A stretch of 64,000 bases of DNA from Simplicispira metamorpha (GCF_004341365.1 NZ_SLXH01000019.1:24833-88832); one strand, 5' to 3'; positions 1 through 8,592 are shown, numbered from the stretch's first letter. Translations and numbers: made by a program. The notes: generated by a model from the sequence alone, not told the origin.

Positions 1-262
1 GATCCAGATTGCCGAGCAGGGCGCTTTTCGCGGCAGCGCTGAAATCGACATCGCTGAAATCCGTGGCGAGTTCAGCGGCACGCTCACGGTGCGCGAGAAA
101 CTGCTGATCTTTGGCACCGGCAAAGTCAGCGGCAAGATCCGCTACGGCAAGCTGGTGATTGAAGAGGGCGGGCAGTTGTCCGGAGAAATCGATGTGGGCG
201 TGGGCGCCGGCCAGCGCCCGGCAGCCAGCGTGCGTGCAGAGCCCTTGCCACTGGTGGCCTGA
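1..262 (+). CDS. Bactofilin (polymer-forming cytoskeletal protein), 3' part only
   Basis: The first 86 residues of readable frame (codons from base 2, stop at 260-262) are the C-terminal part of a gene that begins outside the window. The residues show short beta-helix repeats (GTLTVREKL, GTGKVSGKIRYGKLVIEEGGQLSGEI) typical of the DUF583/bactofilin fold, which polymerises into membrane-associated filaments that position cell-wall or chromosome-segregation factors. The short flexible tail after the last strand (GVGAGQRPAASVRAEPLPLVA) is also usual. The family is clear; the partner this bactofilin serves cannot be told because its upstream neighbours are missing. Confidence 0.8.
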   Translation, partial: IQIAEQGAFRGSAEIDIAEIRGEFSGTLTVREKLLIFGTGKVSGKIRYGKLVIEEGGQLSGEIDVGVGAGQRPAASVRAEPLPLVA

Positions 263-303
263 ATCTGCCCCACCGGCGCGCCGCCACCCTGGGGGCGGTG
301 CGT

Positions 304-729
304 TCAGTGGGCGCAGTCCGGGGGGCGGGGCACCGGGCACGGTTTGCCCTCGTCATCAATGGCCACAAAGGTCAGCATGGCCTCCGTGACCTTGATGTAG
401 CGGCCCTGCTCAGACATGCGCTCGGCGTAGGCTTCCACCGCCACCGTGATCGACGTGTTGCCGATGCGCGTGACGTGCGAGAAGAACGACAGCAAATCGC
501 CCACACGCACGGGGTGTTTGAAGATGATCTCGTTGACTGCCACGGTGGCCATGCGGCCCTGGATGTAGCGCGCGGGCAGCACGGCGCCTGCCAAGTCCAG
601 TTGCGCCATCACCCAGCCGCCAAAAATATCGCCGTTGGCGTTGCAATCGCCGGGCAGGGGAATGACCTTGAGTACCAGCTCGTGGTGGCTGGGCAAAGCA
701 GGGGCGGGCAGAAGATGCAGGTCGGGCAT
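304..729 (-). CDS. Acyl-CoA thioesterase, YciA-like hotdog fold
   Basis: Hydrolyses acyl-CoA thioesters to free acid and CoA in the cytoplasm. The signature NANGDIFGGWVMAQLD near residues 29-44 contains the catalytic Asp of the YciA/BFIT hotdog class, followed by the ATVAVNEIIFKHPVRVGD strand pair. At 141 residues it matches the usual 130-160. I take the ATG at 727-729; the frame stays open for 14 more codons, but those would overlap the divergent ABC gene starting at 770. The 40 bp between the two starts must hold both promoters. Physiological substrate is unknown; related enzymes are broad-specificity housekeeping thioesterases. Confidence 0.88.
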   Translation of the reverse strand: MPDLHLLPAPALPSHHELVLKVIPLPGDCNANGDIFGGWVMAQLDLAGAVLPARYIQGRMATVAVNEIIFKHPVRVGDLLSFFSHVTRIGNTSITVAVEAYAERMSEQGRYIKVTEAMLTFVAIDDEGKPCPVPRPPDCAH

Positions 730-769
730 GGGCACAATCTCGGTACAACAACCCTCGGAATTGTCCCCC

Positions 770-2587
770 ATGCGCCACCACGGCGAGTCCTCTGCCCCCG
801 TTTCCCCTCAAAACTCCGCGCAACCGCGCTCCGACTGGACCACCCTCTCGCGCCTGCTGCCCTATTTGTGGCAGTACAAGTGGCGCGTCGTCGTGGCCAT
901 CGTCTTCATGGTGGGCGCCAAGGTGACCAACGTGGGCGTGCCCGTGCTGCTGAAAAACCTGGTCGATGCCATGGACGTCAAGCCGGGCGACCCGGCCATC
1001 GTGTTGGTCGTGCCCGTGGGCCTGTTGCTGGCCTATGGCCTGCTGCGCCTGTCGACCTCGCTGTTCACCGAGTTGCGCGAGTTGGTGTTCTCCAAGGCCA
1101 CACAGGGCGCGGCGCGCTCCATTGCGCTGCAAACCTTTGAGCACCTGCACGCGCTCTCCCTGCGCTTTCATCTGGAGCGCCAGACCGGTGGCATGACGCG
1201 CGACATCGAGCGCGGCGTGCGCGGCATCGAATCCTTGATCTCGTTCACGCTGTTCAACATCGGTGCCACGCTGATCGAAGTGGCCATGGTGCTGACGGTG
1301 CTGGCGGTCAAGTTCGACGCCTGGTTTGCCTGGATCACGCTGGCGGCGCTGGCGTTTTACATCACTTTCACGGTGGTGCTGACCGAGTGGCGCACGCAGT
1401 TTCGCCGCCAGGCCAACGAGTTTGATTCGGCCGCGCACAGCAAGGCGGTGGACTCGCTGCTGAACTACGAAACCGTCAAATACTTCAACAACGAAGCCTT
1501 TGAAGCGGGCCGCTACGACGAGAGCTTGCAGCGCCTGCGCACGGCGCGGCTGAAGGCGCAGAGCACGCTCTCGCTGCTCAACACCGGCCAGCAGCTCATC
1601 ATCGCCATCGGCCTGGTGGCCATGCTGTGGCGCGCCACGCAGGGCGTGGTCGATGGCCGCATGACGCTGGGCGACCTGGTCATGGTCAACGCCTTCATGA
1701 TCCAGCTCTACATTCCGCTGAACTTCCTGGGCGTGATCTACCGCGAGATCAAGCAAAGCCTGACCGACCTGGACAAGATGTTCACGCTGATGGACAAAGA
1801 GCGCGAGGTGGCCGATGCGCCCGGCGCGCAGCCGCTCACTGGCCTGGAACGCGCCGATGTGCGTTTTGAGAACGTCGAATTTGCCTACGACCCGGCGCGG
1901 CCCATTCTGAAAGGCATCAGCTTTGACATTCCCGCCGGTAAAACCGTGGCCGTGGTCGGGCCGTCGGGCTCGGGCAAATCGACGCTGGCGCGGCTGCTGT
2001 TTCGCTTCTATGACATCCAGCAGGGCCGCATCACCATTGCCGGGCAGGAGATTCGCAGCGTGACGCAGGCCAGCGTGCGCCGGGCGATTGGCATCGTGCC
2101 GCAGGACACCGTGCTGTTCAACGACACCGTGGCCTACAACATCGCCTATGGCCGCACGGGCGCCACGCAGGCCGAGATCGAGGCCGCCGCCCGCGCCGCA
2201 CGCATCCACGACTTCATCGCCGCCACGCCCAAGGGCTACGCAACACAAGTGGGCGAGCGCGGCCTGAAGCTCTCGGGTGGCGAAAAGCAGCGCGTGGCCA
2301 TCGCCCGCACGCTCTTGAAAAACCCGCCCATCCTGATTTTTGACGAGGCCACCAGCGCCCTCGATTCAGCCAACGAGCGCGCCATCCAGGCCGAGCTGCA
2401 CAGCGCCGCGCAGAACAAAACCACGCTGCTGATTGCACACCGCCTGTCCACGGTGGTGGAGGCGCACCAGATTCTGGTGATGGACGCGGGCTGCATCATC
2501 GAGCGCGGCACCCACGCCGAGCTGCTGGCGCGCGGCGGCCGCTACGCCAGCATGTGGGCCTTGCAGCAAAGCGGCGAGGTGGCCTGA
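770..2587 (+). CDS. ABC exporter of the Atm1/ABCB7 type (permease-ATPase half transporter)
   Basis: A 605-residue half transporter that should work as a homodimer in the inner membrane. The N-terminal 300 residues form a six-helix ABC exporter domain and include the Atm1-family stretch NYETVKYFNNE. The ATPase domain follows with Walker [10 protein letters not shown], signature LSGGEKQR, Walker B ILIFDEATSALD and the H-loop AHRLST. Mitochondrial Atm1 and bacterial relatives export glutathione-linked sulfur or metal compounds, so a role in thiol/heavy-metal homeostasis is the best guess. The start at 770 is chosen because upstream codons run into the thioesterase gene and the family begins near MRHHGE. 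No partner gene lies beside it. Confidence 0.88.
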   Translation: MRHHGESSAPVSPQNSAQPRSDWTTLSRLLPYLWQYKWRVVVAIVFMVGAKVTNVGVPVLLKNLVDAMDVKPGDPAIVLVVPVGLLLAYGLLRLSTSLFTELRELVFSKATQGAARSIALQTFEHLHALSLRFHLERQTGGMTRDIERGVRGIESLISFTLFNIGATLIEVAMVLTVLAVKFDAWFAWITLAALAFYITFTVVLTEWRTQFRRQANEFDSAAHSKAVDSLLNYETVKYFNNEAFEAGRYDESLQRLRTARLKAQSTLSLLNTGQQLIIAIGLVAMLWRATQGVVDGRMTLGDLVMVNAFMIQLYIPLNFLGVIYREIKQSLTDLDKMFTLMDKEREVADAPGAQPLTGLERADVRFENVEFAYDPARPILKGISFDIPAGKTVAVVGPSGSGKSTLARLLFRFYDIQQGRITIAGQEIRSVTQASVRRAIGIVPQDTVLFNDTVAYNIAYGRTGATQAEIEAAARAARIHDFIAATPKGYATQVGERGLKLSGGEKQRVAIARTLLKNPPILIFDEATSALDSANERAIQAELHSAAQNKTTLLIAHRLSTVVEAHQILVMDAGCIIERGTHAELLARGGRYASMWALQQSGEVA

Positions 2588-2620
2588 AGTAGGCATGGAG
2601 CGGGCATGGTGCGGCTGCGC

Positions 2621-2724
2621 GCTCCTGAAAACGTAGCTGCTTGCGCACACTGCGCAAGGTTTTGAGGCATAAAACAAGCGCAATTTCATGCGGGATGTGC
2701 GCTTGCAGCTCCTGAATCAGGAGC
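2621..2724. repeat. Two inward-facing copies of the small dispersed repeat
   Basis: Unit one (2621-2675) reads GCTCCTGAAAACGTAGCTGC then TTGCGC and ends in a TTTTGAGGC segment. Unit two (about 2675-2724) is inverted; its reverse complement begins GCTCCTGATTCAGGAGCTGC then AAGCGC. Together they fill most of the 219 bp gap between the ABC gene and the DUF3334 gene and could fold into a long hairpin that ends transcription. Confidence 0.7.
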
Positions 2725-2806
2725 GACTGGCGGGCTTTTATGGAGCAGCCGCGCGCCTGTGTTATACAAAACACCACCCTATTCACAGCGTAACCACACC
2801 CGCAAT

Positions 2807-3499
2807 ATGAGCACGCAAAAAAATCCCGTCGTCTATGGCACCGAAGACCTGCTGGTCAGCCTGTGCAACTCGGTCACCCGGGTGCTGAACGTGGCCACCC
2901 AGACCCAGATCAGCTACTCGGGCATGGTGCAGCGCATCAGCAAAACCTGTCTCAAGCCCGATATTGGCTGCTTCGTGCTGTTTGACGGCGGCTTTTCCGG
3001 GCTGGTGATCATCAACTTCTCGGGCGCGGCGGCCATGGAGATTTACGAGAGCTACATGCTCAACATGGGCATGTCCAAAAGCGACCTGGCCAGCTCGTTC
3101 ACCTCGGACGAGGTCAGCAACGTGATGGGCGAGCTGATGAACCAGGTGGTGGGCGACTTCACCGGCAAGGTGCGCCGCGAGCTGCAAACGCACATCACGC
3201 AAAACCAGCCCAAGATGCTGGCGCTGAACAAGGAAGTGCTGCTCAGTGTGGATGCCAACCTGGACCAGCCCGAGGCGCGGCGCGTTACTTTCTACACCGG
3301 TGCCAACCATATCTTCTACCTGGAACTGGCTATTGACCGCACCGAGTTCATCAAGCTCTACGACTTCGAGCCCCAAGACGTGCCGAACCCCGATGAGCTG
3401 ATCGCCCAGGCACACGGCGCCGGGGCGGCTGCACCCGCCCCCGCAGCCGCACAGCCCCTGAGTGAGACCGACGAGCTGCTCAAGTCGCTGGGGATGTGA
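2807..3499 (+). CDS. DUF3334 family protein, CheX-like
   Basis: A 230-residue soluble protein that I recognise as the DUF3334 group. The middle contains TSDEVSNVMGELMNQVVGDF, which has the E-x-x-N-x-x-x-G pattern characteristic of CheX/CheC/FliY phosphatases of phospho-CheY, so a link with chemotaxis or response-regulator dephosphorylation is an inference. The tail (roughly residues 200-222) is an Ala/Pro-rich linker followed by a conserved-looking SETDELLKSLGM end. ATG 2807 is used because the longer frame from 2759 starts in repeat DNA. It is convergent with argD and the two coding regions overlap by 20 bp at their 3' ends. No chemotaxis genes are adjacent. Confidence 0.7.
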   Translation: MSTQKNPVVYGTEDLLVSLCNSVTRVLNVATQTQISYSGMVQRISKTCLKPDIGCFVLFDGGFSGLVIINFSGAAAMEIYESYMLNMGMSKSDLASSFTSDEVSNVMGELMNQVVGDFTGKVRRELQTHITQNQPKMLALNKEVLLSVDANLDQPEARRVTFYTGANHIFYLELAIDRTEFIKLYDFEPQDVPNPDELIAQAHGAGAAAPAPAAAQPLSETDELLKSLGM

Positions 3500-4718
3500 T
3501 GCGGCCCCTGCGGGCGTGTTCGCCGTGCGCTGGCAGTGCGGTGGGGGCGTTCAGCAGGCGCGCCACACGCGCCACGATGTCGTCGATTTGAGCCCCATCG
3601 CAGATGAGCGGTGGCAGCAAGCGGATGGTGGTGTCCCGCGTCACCGTGATGAGCAGGCGCTGTTGCGCCAGCGCACGCCCGAGCAGCGCTTTGGCGTCTG
3701 ATTCCAGTTCGATGCCTACCATCAGGCCCAGGCCCCGGATGGCCACGACGCGCGGGTGGTCGCGCAGCGCATGTTGCAAGCCAGCCAGCAGCCGGTGGCC
3801 CAGCTGGGCAGCGCGCTCGGGGATGTTGTCGCGTTCCATCACGTCCACCACCGTGCAACCGATCCGGCAAGCCAGCGGATTGCCGCCGAAGGTGCAGCCG
3901 TGGTGGCCGGGGGAGAACAGTTGTGCCGCCTGGCCCCGTGCCAGGCAGGCGCCTATCGGAAAGCCATTGCCCAGCGCTTTGGCCAGGGTGATGACATCGG
4001 GCGCAATGCCCGCGTGCTGGTAGCCAAACCAGGTGCCGGTGCGGCCCATGCCGGTTTGCACTTCATCGACCATCAGCAGCCAGCCTTGCTCGTCGCACAG
4101 GGCCCGCAGCGCGCGCAGGTACTCGGGGCTGGCAGGGCGCACACCGCCTTCGCCTTGCACCGGCTCGACCAGCACGGCCACGATGCCGGGCACCTGTGCC
4201 GCAGCCTGGCGCACTGCGCCGATGTCGTTGTAGGGCACGCGCACAAAGCCCGGCATCAAGGGCTCGAACCCGCGGTGCGCTGCCGGGTTGCCGGTGGCCG
4301 CCAGCGTCGCGATGGTGCGGCCATGAAAGCTGTTGTCCATCACCAGCACCTGCGGCTGGACCACCTGTTTGCGCTGGCCGTGCAGGCGCGCCAGCTTGAG
4401 CGCTGTCTCGTTGGCCTCGGCCCCCGAGTTGCAGAAGAACGCACGCTGCATGCCCGACAGCCCGCACAGTCGCTCTCCCAGGCGCTCTTGCCAGTCGATC
4501 TGAAACAGGTTGGAGGTATGCAGCAGCAGCCCCGCCTGCTCGGTAATGGCGGCGGTGATCTCGGGGTGCGCATGGCCCAGGCTGGTCACGGCAACGCCCG
4601 CGATGGCGTCCAGGTATTCGGTGCCTTGTGTATCCCACAGGCGGGCACCGCTGCCGCGACAGAAAGACACGGGCTGGCGGGCATAGGCCTGCATCAAATG
4701 TGAAGTGGTGTTTGGCAT
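3480..4718 (-). CDS. argD: Acetylornithine aminotransferase-family enzyme (class III, PLP-dependent)
   Basis: Transfers the amino group of glutamate to N-acetylglutamate semialdehyde (arginine synthesis), or acts on related omega-amino substrates. The 412 residues carry the class III hallmarks: NSGAEANETALKLAR, the FHGRT loop, VEPVQGEGGV, LLMVDEVQTGMGRTG and the PLP lysine in ITLAKALGNGFPIG. ATG 4718 begins 10 bp after the yggS stop codon (4729-4731), so it is probably the third gene of a benE-yggS-argD operon. No other arg genes are near. The exact substrate (acetylornithine, succinylornithine or another omega-amine) cannot be fixed from sequence alone. Confidence 0.85.
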   Translation of the reverse strand: MPNTTSHLMQAYARQPVSFCRGSGARLWDTQGTEYLDAIAGVAVTSLGHAHPEITAAITEQAGLLLHTSNLFQIDWQERLGERLCGLSGMQRAFFCNSGAEANETALKLARLHGQRKQVVQPQVLVMDNSFHGRTIATLAATGNPAAHRGFEPLMPGFVRVPYNDIGAVRQAAAQVPGIVAVLVEPVQGEGGVRPASPEYLRALRALCDEQGWLLMVDEVQTGMGRTGTWFGYQHAGIAPDVITLAKALGNGFPIGACLARGQAAQLFSPGHHGCTFGGNPLACRIGCTVVDVMERDNIPERAAQLGHRLLAGLQHALRDHPRVVAIRGLGLMVGIELESDAKALLGRALAQQRLLITVTRDTTIRLLPPLICDGAQIDDIVARVARLLNAPTALPAHGEHARRGRITSPAT

Positions 4719-4728
4719 GGAGGTGTTC

Positions 4729-5565
4729 TCAATTCTGGTGTGCTGGTTCTGCTGGTTCGTTGGGCCAGTAATGGCTGTCTGGCAAGGCGCGCGCGCCAAA
4801 AATGGCCTGGCCGACGCGCACCACGGTGGCGCCTTCTTCAATGGCGATCTCAAAGTCGCCCGACATGCCCATGGACAGCCCATCCAGGCACAGCCCTGCC
4901 GGGGCGCTGGCGCGAAGCTGGTCGCGCAGTGTGCGCAGCCCGATAAAGCATTGGCGCACCCGCGCTGTCTCGGGCGACAGCAGCGCCAGCGTCATCAGCC
5001 CGCGCACGCGCAAGGCGGGAAAGGCGGGCAAGGCCTGCAAAAAAGCCGCTACGTCCTGTGGTGGCAGGCCGTATTTGCTGGCCTCGCCGGAGGTGTTGAC
5101 CTGCACGAACACGTCCAGCACACGCCCCTGTGCGCGCAAGTGCTGGTCCAGCACCTGGGCCAGGCGCAAGCTGTCCAGCGCCTGAAATTCGGTGGCAAAA
5201 CGCGCCACCAGCTTGGCCTTGTTGGTTTGCAGGTGGCCGATGACCGACCAGCGCACATCTGCCAGATCGGCCATCGCTTGCCATTTGCGGTGGGCTTCCT
5301 GCACCTTGTTTTCTCCCCACTGGCGGCAGCCCGCTGCGTAGGAGAGGCGAATGCGTGCTTCGTCCATGGTTTTGCTCACCGGCAGCAGGCGCACGCTGGC
5401 GGGGTCGCGCCCCACGCGCTGGCAGGCCGCAGTGATGCGCGCCTGCACAGCGGCCAGGTTGCGCTGCAAGTCCTCCAGCGTGCTGGCCTGGGGGTAGTGG
5501 CTGCGCCCGATGTGCGAACCGGGCGCTGTCCCGGTGGCATCGGCGTCGGAGGTGGATGGCGTCAT
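4729..5565 (-). CDS. yggS: PLP homeostasis protein YggS/PipY (PLPBP family)
   Basis: A single-domain TIM-barrel protein that binds pyridoxal phosphate without known catalysis and keeps free vitamin B6 vitamers in balance. Family motifs are LPVSKTMDE with the PLP-binding Lys, GENKVQEA, WSVIGHLQTNKAKLV, VFVQVNTSGEASKYG and LSMGMSGDFEIAI. Length is 278 residues, including an extra poorly conserved N-terminal extension of about 35 residues. The start codon overlaps the stop of benE by 4 bp (TCAT on the plus strand at 5562-5565), indicating translational coupling. In most bacteria yggS sits beside proC or pilT; its place here after a benE gene and opposite a MocR regulator is unusual. Confidence 0.92.
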   Translation of the reverse strand: MTPSTSDADATGTAPGSHIGRSHYPQASTLEDLQRNLAAVQARITAACQRVGRDPASVRLLPVSKTMDEARIRLSYAAGCRQWGENKVQEAHRKWQAMADLADVRWSVIGHLQTNKAKLVARFATEFQALDSLRLAQVLDQHLRAQGRVLDVFVQVNTSGEASKYGLPPQDVAAFLQALPAFPALRVRGLMTLALLSPETARVRQCFIGLRTLRDQLRASAPAGLCLDGLSMGMSGDFEIAIEEGATVVRVGQAIFGARALPDSHYWPNEPAEPAHQN

Positions 5566-6803
5566 TTGGCCACCGCCTTGCTGCCAAGGGGGTCGGGTGC
5601 AGAGCGCGATGGGTTGCGTGACCACTGGCCATGGAGCACCGCGTAAGCCACCAGCCCGATCACCAGCCCCCAGAACGCCCCGCCAATGCCCCACAGCTTG
5701 ATGTTGGCGGCAGCGGCCAGGAAAGTGATCAGCCCTGCTTCACGGGTTCGGGGGTCGGCCATTGCGCTGGCCAGGCTGGTGCCAATGGTGCCCAGCAAGG
5801 CCAGCCCTGCCAGCGTGGTGATGAAGCTGGCCGGAAACGCCATGAAAACCGCCGCCAACGTGACCCCGAACACCCCCACGAGGATGTAGAAAACACCCGC
5901 CGCAATGCCTGCCACCCAGCGCTTGGAGGGGTCTTCGTGCGCTTCCTTGCCCGTACAGATGGCCGCCGTGATGGCCGCGATGTTGAAGGCGTGCGAGCCA
6001 AACGGTGCCATCAGCAACGAGCCCAGCCCGGTGAGGGTGACGATGGGGTTGGCGCTGGTCTTGAACCCGTCGTTGCGCAGCACCAGCATGCCGGGCATGT
6101 ACTGGCCCGTCAGCGTGATCAGAAACAGCGGCAGCGCCACGCTCAGCAAGGCATTGAGCGAGAACACCGGCAGGGTGAGCACGGGCGCAGCCAACTGCCA
6201 TTGCAGGCCCGACAGGTCCACGCGCTCTTGTGCCAGCAGGAGCGCCAGCCCCAGCACCAGAATGCCCACCACGGCGTAGCGTGCGCAAAAGCGCTTGAGC
6301 ACGACATAGGCCACGATCAGCACGCTGCTCAACAGCGGATCGATGCTCACGCTGCCAAAGGCGCCAATGCCGAACTGCAACAAGATGCCCGCCAGCAGCC
6401 CGGCCGCCACGCCTGGCGGAATCAGGCGGATAAGTTTCTCGAAATAGCCTGACAAGCCCAGCAGCACAAAGGCCGCGCCAGAGACCAGGTAGGCACCCAC
6501 CGCCTCGGCATACGGCGTGGTGGCCAGCGCCGTGACCAGGAACGCTGCCGCAGGCGTGGACCAGGCCGTGATGATCGGCTCGCGGGCCATGGCACTGAGC
6601 AATAGGCCCGTCACCCCCACGCCAATCGAAATTGACCAGACCCACGAGGCCGTCAGCTCCGGGCTCAGGCCCGCCACCTTGGCCGCCTGAAAGACCAGAA
6701 TGAAGGTGCCGCCGTAGTTGACGATGACCGAAATCAAGCCCGCCACCACCGGGTGGGCAAGATCGCGCAGTTGAATGGGTGGTGGTGTGCTGGAAAACGA
6801 CAT
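5562..6803 (-). CDS. benE: BenE-family transporter (benzoate/H+ symporter family)
   Basis: A polytopic inner membrane protein of 413 residues with about 12 hydrophobic segments and the BenE family pattern (GGTFILVFQAAKVAGLSPEL, WVWSISIGVGVTG, STPAAAFLV, CTGKEAHEDPSKRW). Named members take up benzoate with protons, but there are no aromatic-degradation genes here. Instead it forms an overlapping pair with yggS and is divergent from a MocR/PdxR-type regulator, which suggests a B6-related or amino-acid-derived substrate. ATG at 6801-6803 is preferred over the longer frame because the family begins close to this point. Confidence 0.85.
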   Translation of the reverse strand: MSFSSTPPPIQLRDLAHPVVAGLISVIVNYGGTFILVFQAAKVAGLSPELTASWVWSISIGVGVTGLLLSAMAREPIITAWSTPAAAFLVTALATTPYAEAVGAYLVSGAAFVLLGLSGYFEKLIRLIPPGVAAGLLAGILLQFGIGAFGSVSIDPLLSSVLIVAYVVLKRFCARYAVVGILVLGLALLLAQERVDLSGLQWQLAAPVLTLPVFSLNALLSVALPLFLITLTGQYMPGMLVLRNDGFKTSANPIVTLTGLGSLLMAPFGSHAFNIAAITAAICTGKEAHEDPSKRWVAGIAAGVFYILVGVFGVTLAAVFMAFPASFITTLAGLALLGTIGTSLASAMADPRTREAGLITFLAAAANIKLWGIGGAFWGLVIGLVAYAVLHGQWSRNPSRSAPDPLGSKAVAK

Positions 6804-6867
6804 GGCCTGGGGGCTCCCTCTGAAGTGCGAAATCGCGGGTATCAAAAGTGGTTTTATACCGTTGCAG

Positions 6868-6911
6868 TGGACTGTTCTTCTATGTCAATTTTGCAATGGT
6901 GTACAGACCAC
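6868..6911. promoter_or_regulatory. Probable MocR operator unit 1
   Basis: TGGACTG (6868-6874) and CAGACCAC (6904-6911) flank a CAATTTTGCA core. The same arrangement recurs exactly 110 bp downstream, with 27 of 44 positions identical. TGGACTG and the complement TGGTCTG are near-inverted half sites. It lies between the divergent benE and regulator genes, on the benE side. Confidence 0.55.
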
Positions 6912-6977
6912 TTTGCTCAAAACCAGAGGCTGGCGCTGCCCATGAATACGGTGCAAAGTCCAGGTGCGGCCATAAAA

Positions 6978-7021
6978 TGGACTGCTGTTATTGGCCAATT
7001 TGCAGAAAAAAAGCAGACCAC
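6978..7021. promoter_or_regulatory. Probable MocR operator unit 2, abutting the regulator start
   Basis: TGGACTG (6978-6984), CAATTTGCA core, CAGACCAC (7014-7021). A third half site, TGGACT on the minus strand, is at 6957-6962. The right end touches the ATG at 7022, so occupancy would be expected to block the regulator's own expression, or the true start is further in. Confidence 0.55.
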
Positions 7022-8518
7022 ATGAAAAGCGTTTTTGAGCTGGAGACACTGAGAATGCGGCTCAGCGATGCCGACCTGCAGCCCCTGGACTTGCACCAGC
7101 GCATTCAGCGTGCCCTGCGCGCCCTGATACTGGATGGGGCCCTGGGGCCGGGTGTCAAACTGCCTGCCACGCGCGCGCTGGCCCAGTCGCTGGGTGTGGC
7201 CCGCGACACCGTGGAGAACGCCTATGTGCAGCTCCAGCGCGATGGTTTCGTCGTCCGGCGCAAAGGCTCTGGCAGCTACGTGCCCGAGACCATGGGCACC
7301 GAGCTGCGCGGCGCCGAGCGGCGGCGCCTGAGGTTTCGCTCTCCCGCCCGCAGCACCCCGCAGGCCGGTGCTGGTCTGAGCCGGCGGGGCCGGATGGTGC
7401 TTGACAGCGGCGGGGTGGCCGATCAACAGGTGATCCAGGCCTTTGCCACGGGCCTGCCCGAAACCCGCACCTTTCCCGTACAGGTTTGGGAGCGTTTGCA
7501 GCGCCAGGTGTTGAAAGACCACCGCACCCAGGTGCTGCTGCATGGCGACCCGCAAGGCGCCAGGCCCTTGCGCGAGGCCATTGCCGCCTACCTCAACCTG
7601 GAGCGGGGCGCCCAGGTGTCGGCGGAACAGATTCTGGTGCTCAGCAGCACCCGGCAGGCCTTGTTTCTGTGTGCGCAGTTGCTGGTGGACGCGGGCAAAC
7701 CAATTTTGTTGGAGAACCCCGGCTACTTCGGCGCCAAAAAAGCATTTGAATCCGCCGAGGCCAAGGTCGTGCCGGTGGACGTGGATGCCCAAGGCATACG
7801 CACTGACCTGTTGCGCGCCGACCGCAGTGGCGCCAGTTGCGTCTATGTGACACCTTCGCACCAATACCCCACGGGGGCCACCTTGTCGCTGGAGCGGCGG
7901 CTCGACTTGATTCACTGGGCGGCTGACAACGGCAAGTGGATCCTCGAAGACGACTACGACAGCGAGTTCCACTACGACGGTCTGCCTACCGCGTGTGTGC
8001 AAGGCCTGGACAAGTACCAAAGAACGCTCTACATCGGCACCTTCGGCAAAACGCTCTACCCTGGGCTGCGCATGGGGTACATGGCGCTTCCGCTGGAGCT
8101 GGTGCGCGCATTCACCCATGCGCGCAGCATCCTGGATGGCCATACGCCCCAGGCCGTGCAGTTGACCTTGGCACGTTTCATGGAAGACGGGCACTACAAC
8201 GCCCATGTCAGGGCCATGCGCAAGCTTTATGCGGGCCGGCGCGATTACATGCTCGATGCCATCGAGCGGCATCTGGGCGCCGTGGTGGCGCCGCTGCGGC
8301 CAGCGGGCGGTATGCAGATACCGTGCTTTCTGAAGCCAGGCTGGTCTGAGGAGGCCACCATTCGGCAGGCGGCGGCGGCGGGCGTGCAGTTGCCCGGCTT
8401 GAGCCGGCTCTATCTGGGGCCGCAGAAGCAGTATGGCTGGTTGCTGGGCTATGCCTGCCTGACGGAGCAGGCCATTGAAACGGCCATGCTGCGCCTGGCC
8501 CAGGCCCTCAGACAGTAG
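7022..8518 (+). CDS. MocR/PdxR-family transcriptional regulator (GntR wHTH plus aminotransferase-like domain)
   Basis: A 498-residue chimera. Residues 15-90 form a GntR winged helix (DLHQRIQRALRALILDGAL, LPATRALAQSLGVARDTVENAY), and from about residue 135 onward a fold-type I aminotransferase domain follows. The PLP Schiff-base lysine is K343 in GTFGKTLYPGLRMGY, and EDDYDSEF is also present. Such regulators sense PLP or an amino compound and control divergent genes, here benE-yggS-argD. The ATG at 7022 has no clear ribosome-binding site. ATG 7055 (residue 12) is preceded by GGAGAC at about 8-nt spacing and would still keep the whole winged helix, so it may be the real start. Confidence 0.9.
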   Translation: MKSVFELETLRMRLSDADLQPLDLHQRIQRALRALILDGALGPGVKLPATRALAQSLGVARDTVENAYVQLQRDGFVVRRKGSGSYVPETMGTELRGAERRRLRFRSPARSTPQAGAGLSRRGRMVLDSGGVADQQVIQAFATGLPETRTFPVQVWERLQRQVLKDHRTQVLLHGDPQGARPLREAIAAYLNLERGAQVSAEQILVLSSTRQALFLCAQLLVDAGKPILLENPGYFGAKKAFESAEAKVVPVDVDAQGIRTDLLRADRSGASCVYVTPSHQYPTGATLSLERRLDLIHWAADNGKWILEDDYDSEFHYDGLPTACVQGLDKYQRTLYIGTFGKTLYPGLRMGYMALPLELVRAFTHARSILDGHTPQAVQLTLARFMEDGHYNAHVRAMRKLYAGRRDYMLDAIERHLGAVVAPLRPAGGMQIPCFLKPGWSEEATIRQAAAAGVQLPGLSRLYLGPQKQYGWLLGYACLTEQAIETAMLRLAQALRQ

Positions 8519-8521
8519 GCG

Positions 8522-8552
8522 AAAAAAAGCCGCCCAGCCTGGGCTGAGCGGC
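8522..8552 (-). terminator. Rho-independent terminator of the TRAP operon
   Basis: Read on the minus strand, an 11-bp stem GCCGCTCAGCC/GGCTGGGCGGC is followed by seven T residues. It lies 40 bp beyond the dctP stop codon. Confidence 0.85.
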
Positions 8553-8592
8553 ATGGCCGCAGCGCGGCGCCCGGTAGCAGGGCCTTGGCGGC

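Noticed and set aside
410..2248. 612-codon minus-strand frame opposite the ABC exporter
   Set aside because: Shadow frame; the plus strand has Walker A, signature and Walker B motifs in order.
5562..6803. benE as part of a benzoate degradation locus
   Set aside because: No ring-cleavage or benzoate-activating enzymes are near; operon structure points to PLP-related genes instead.
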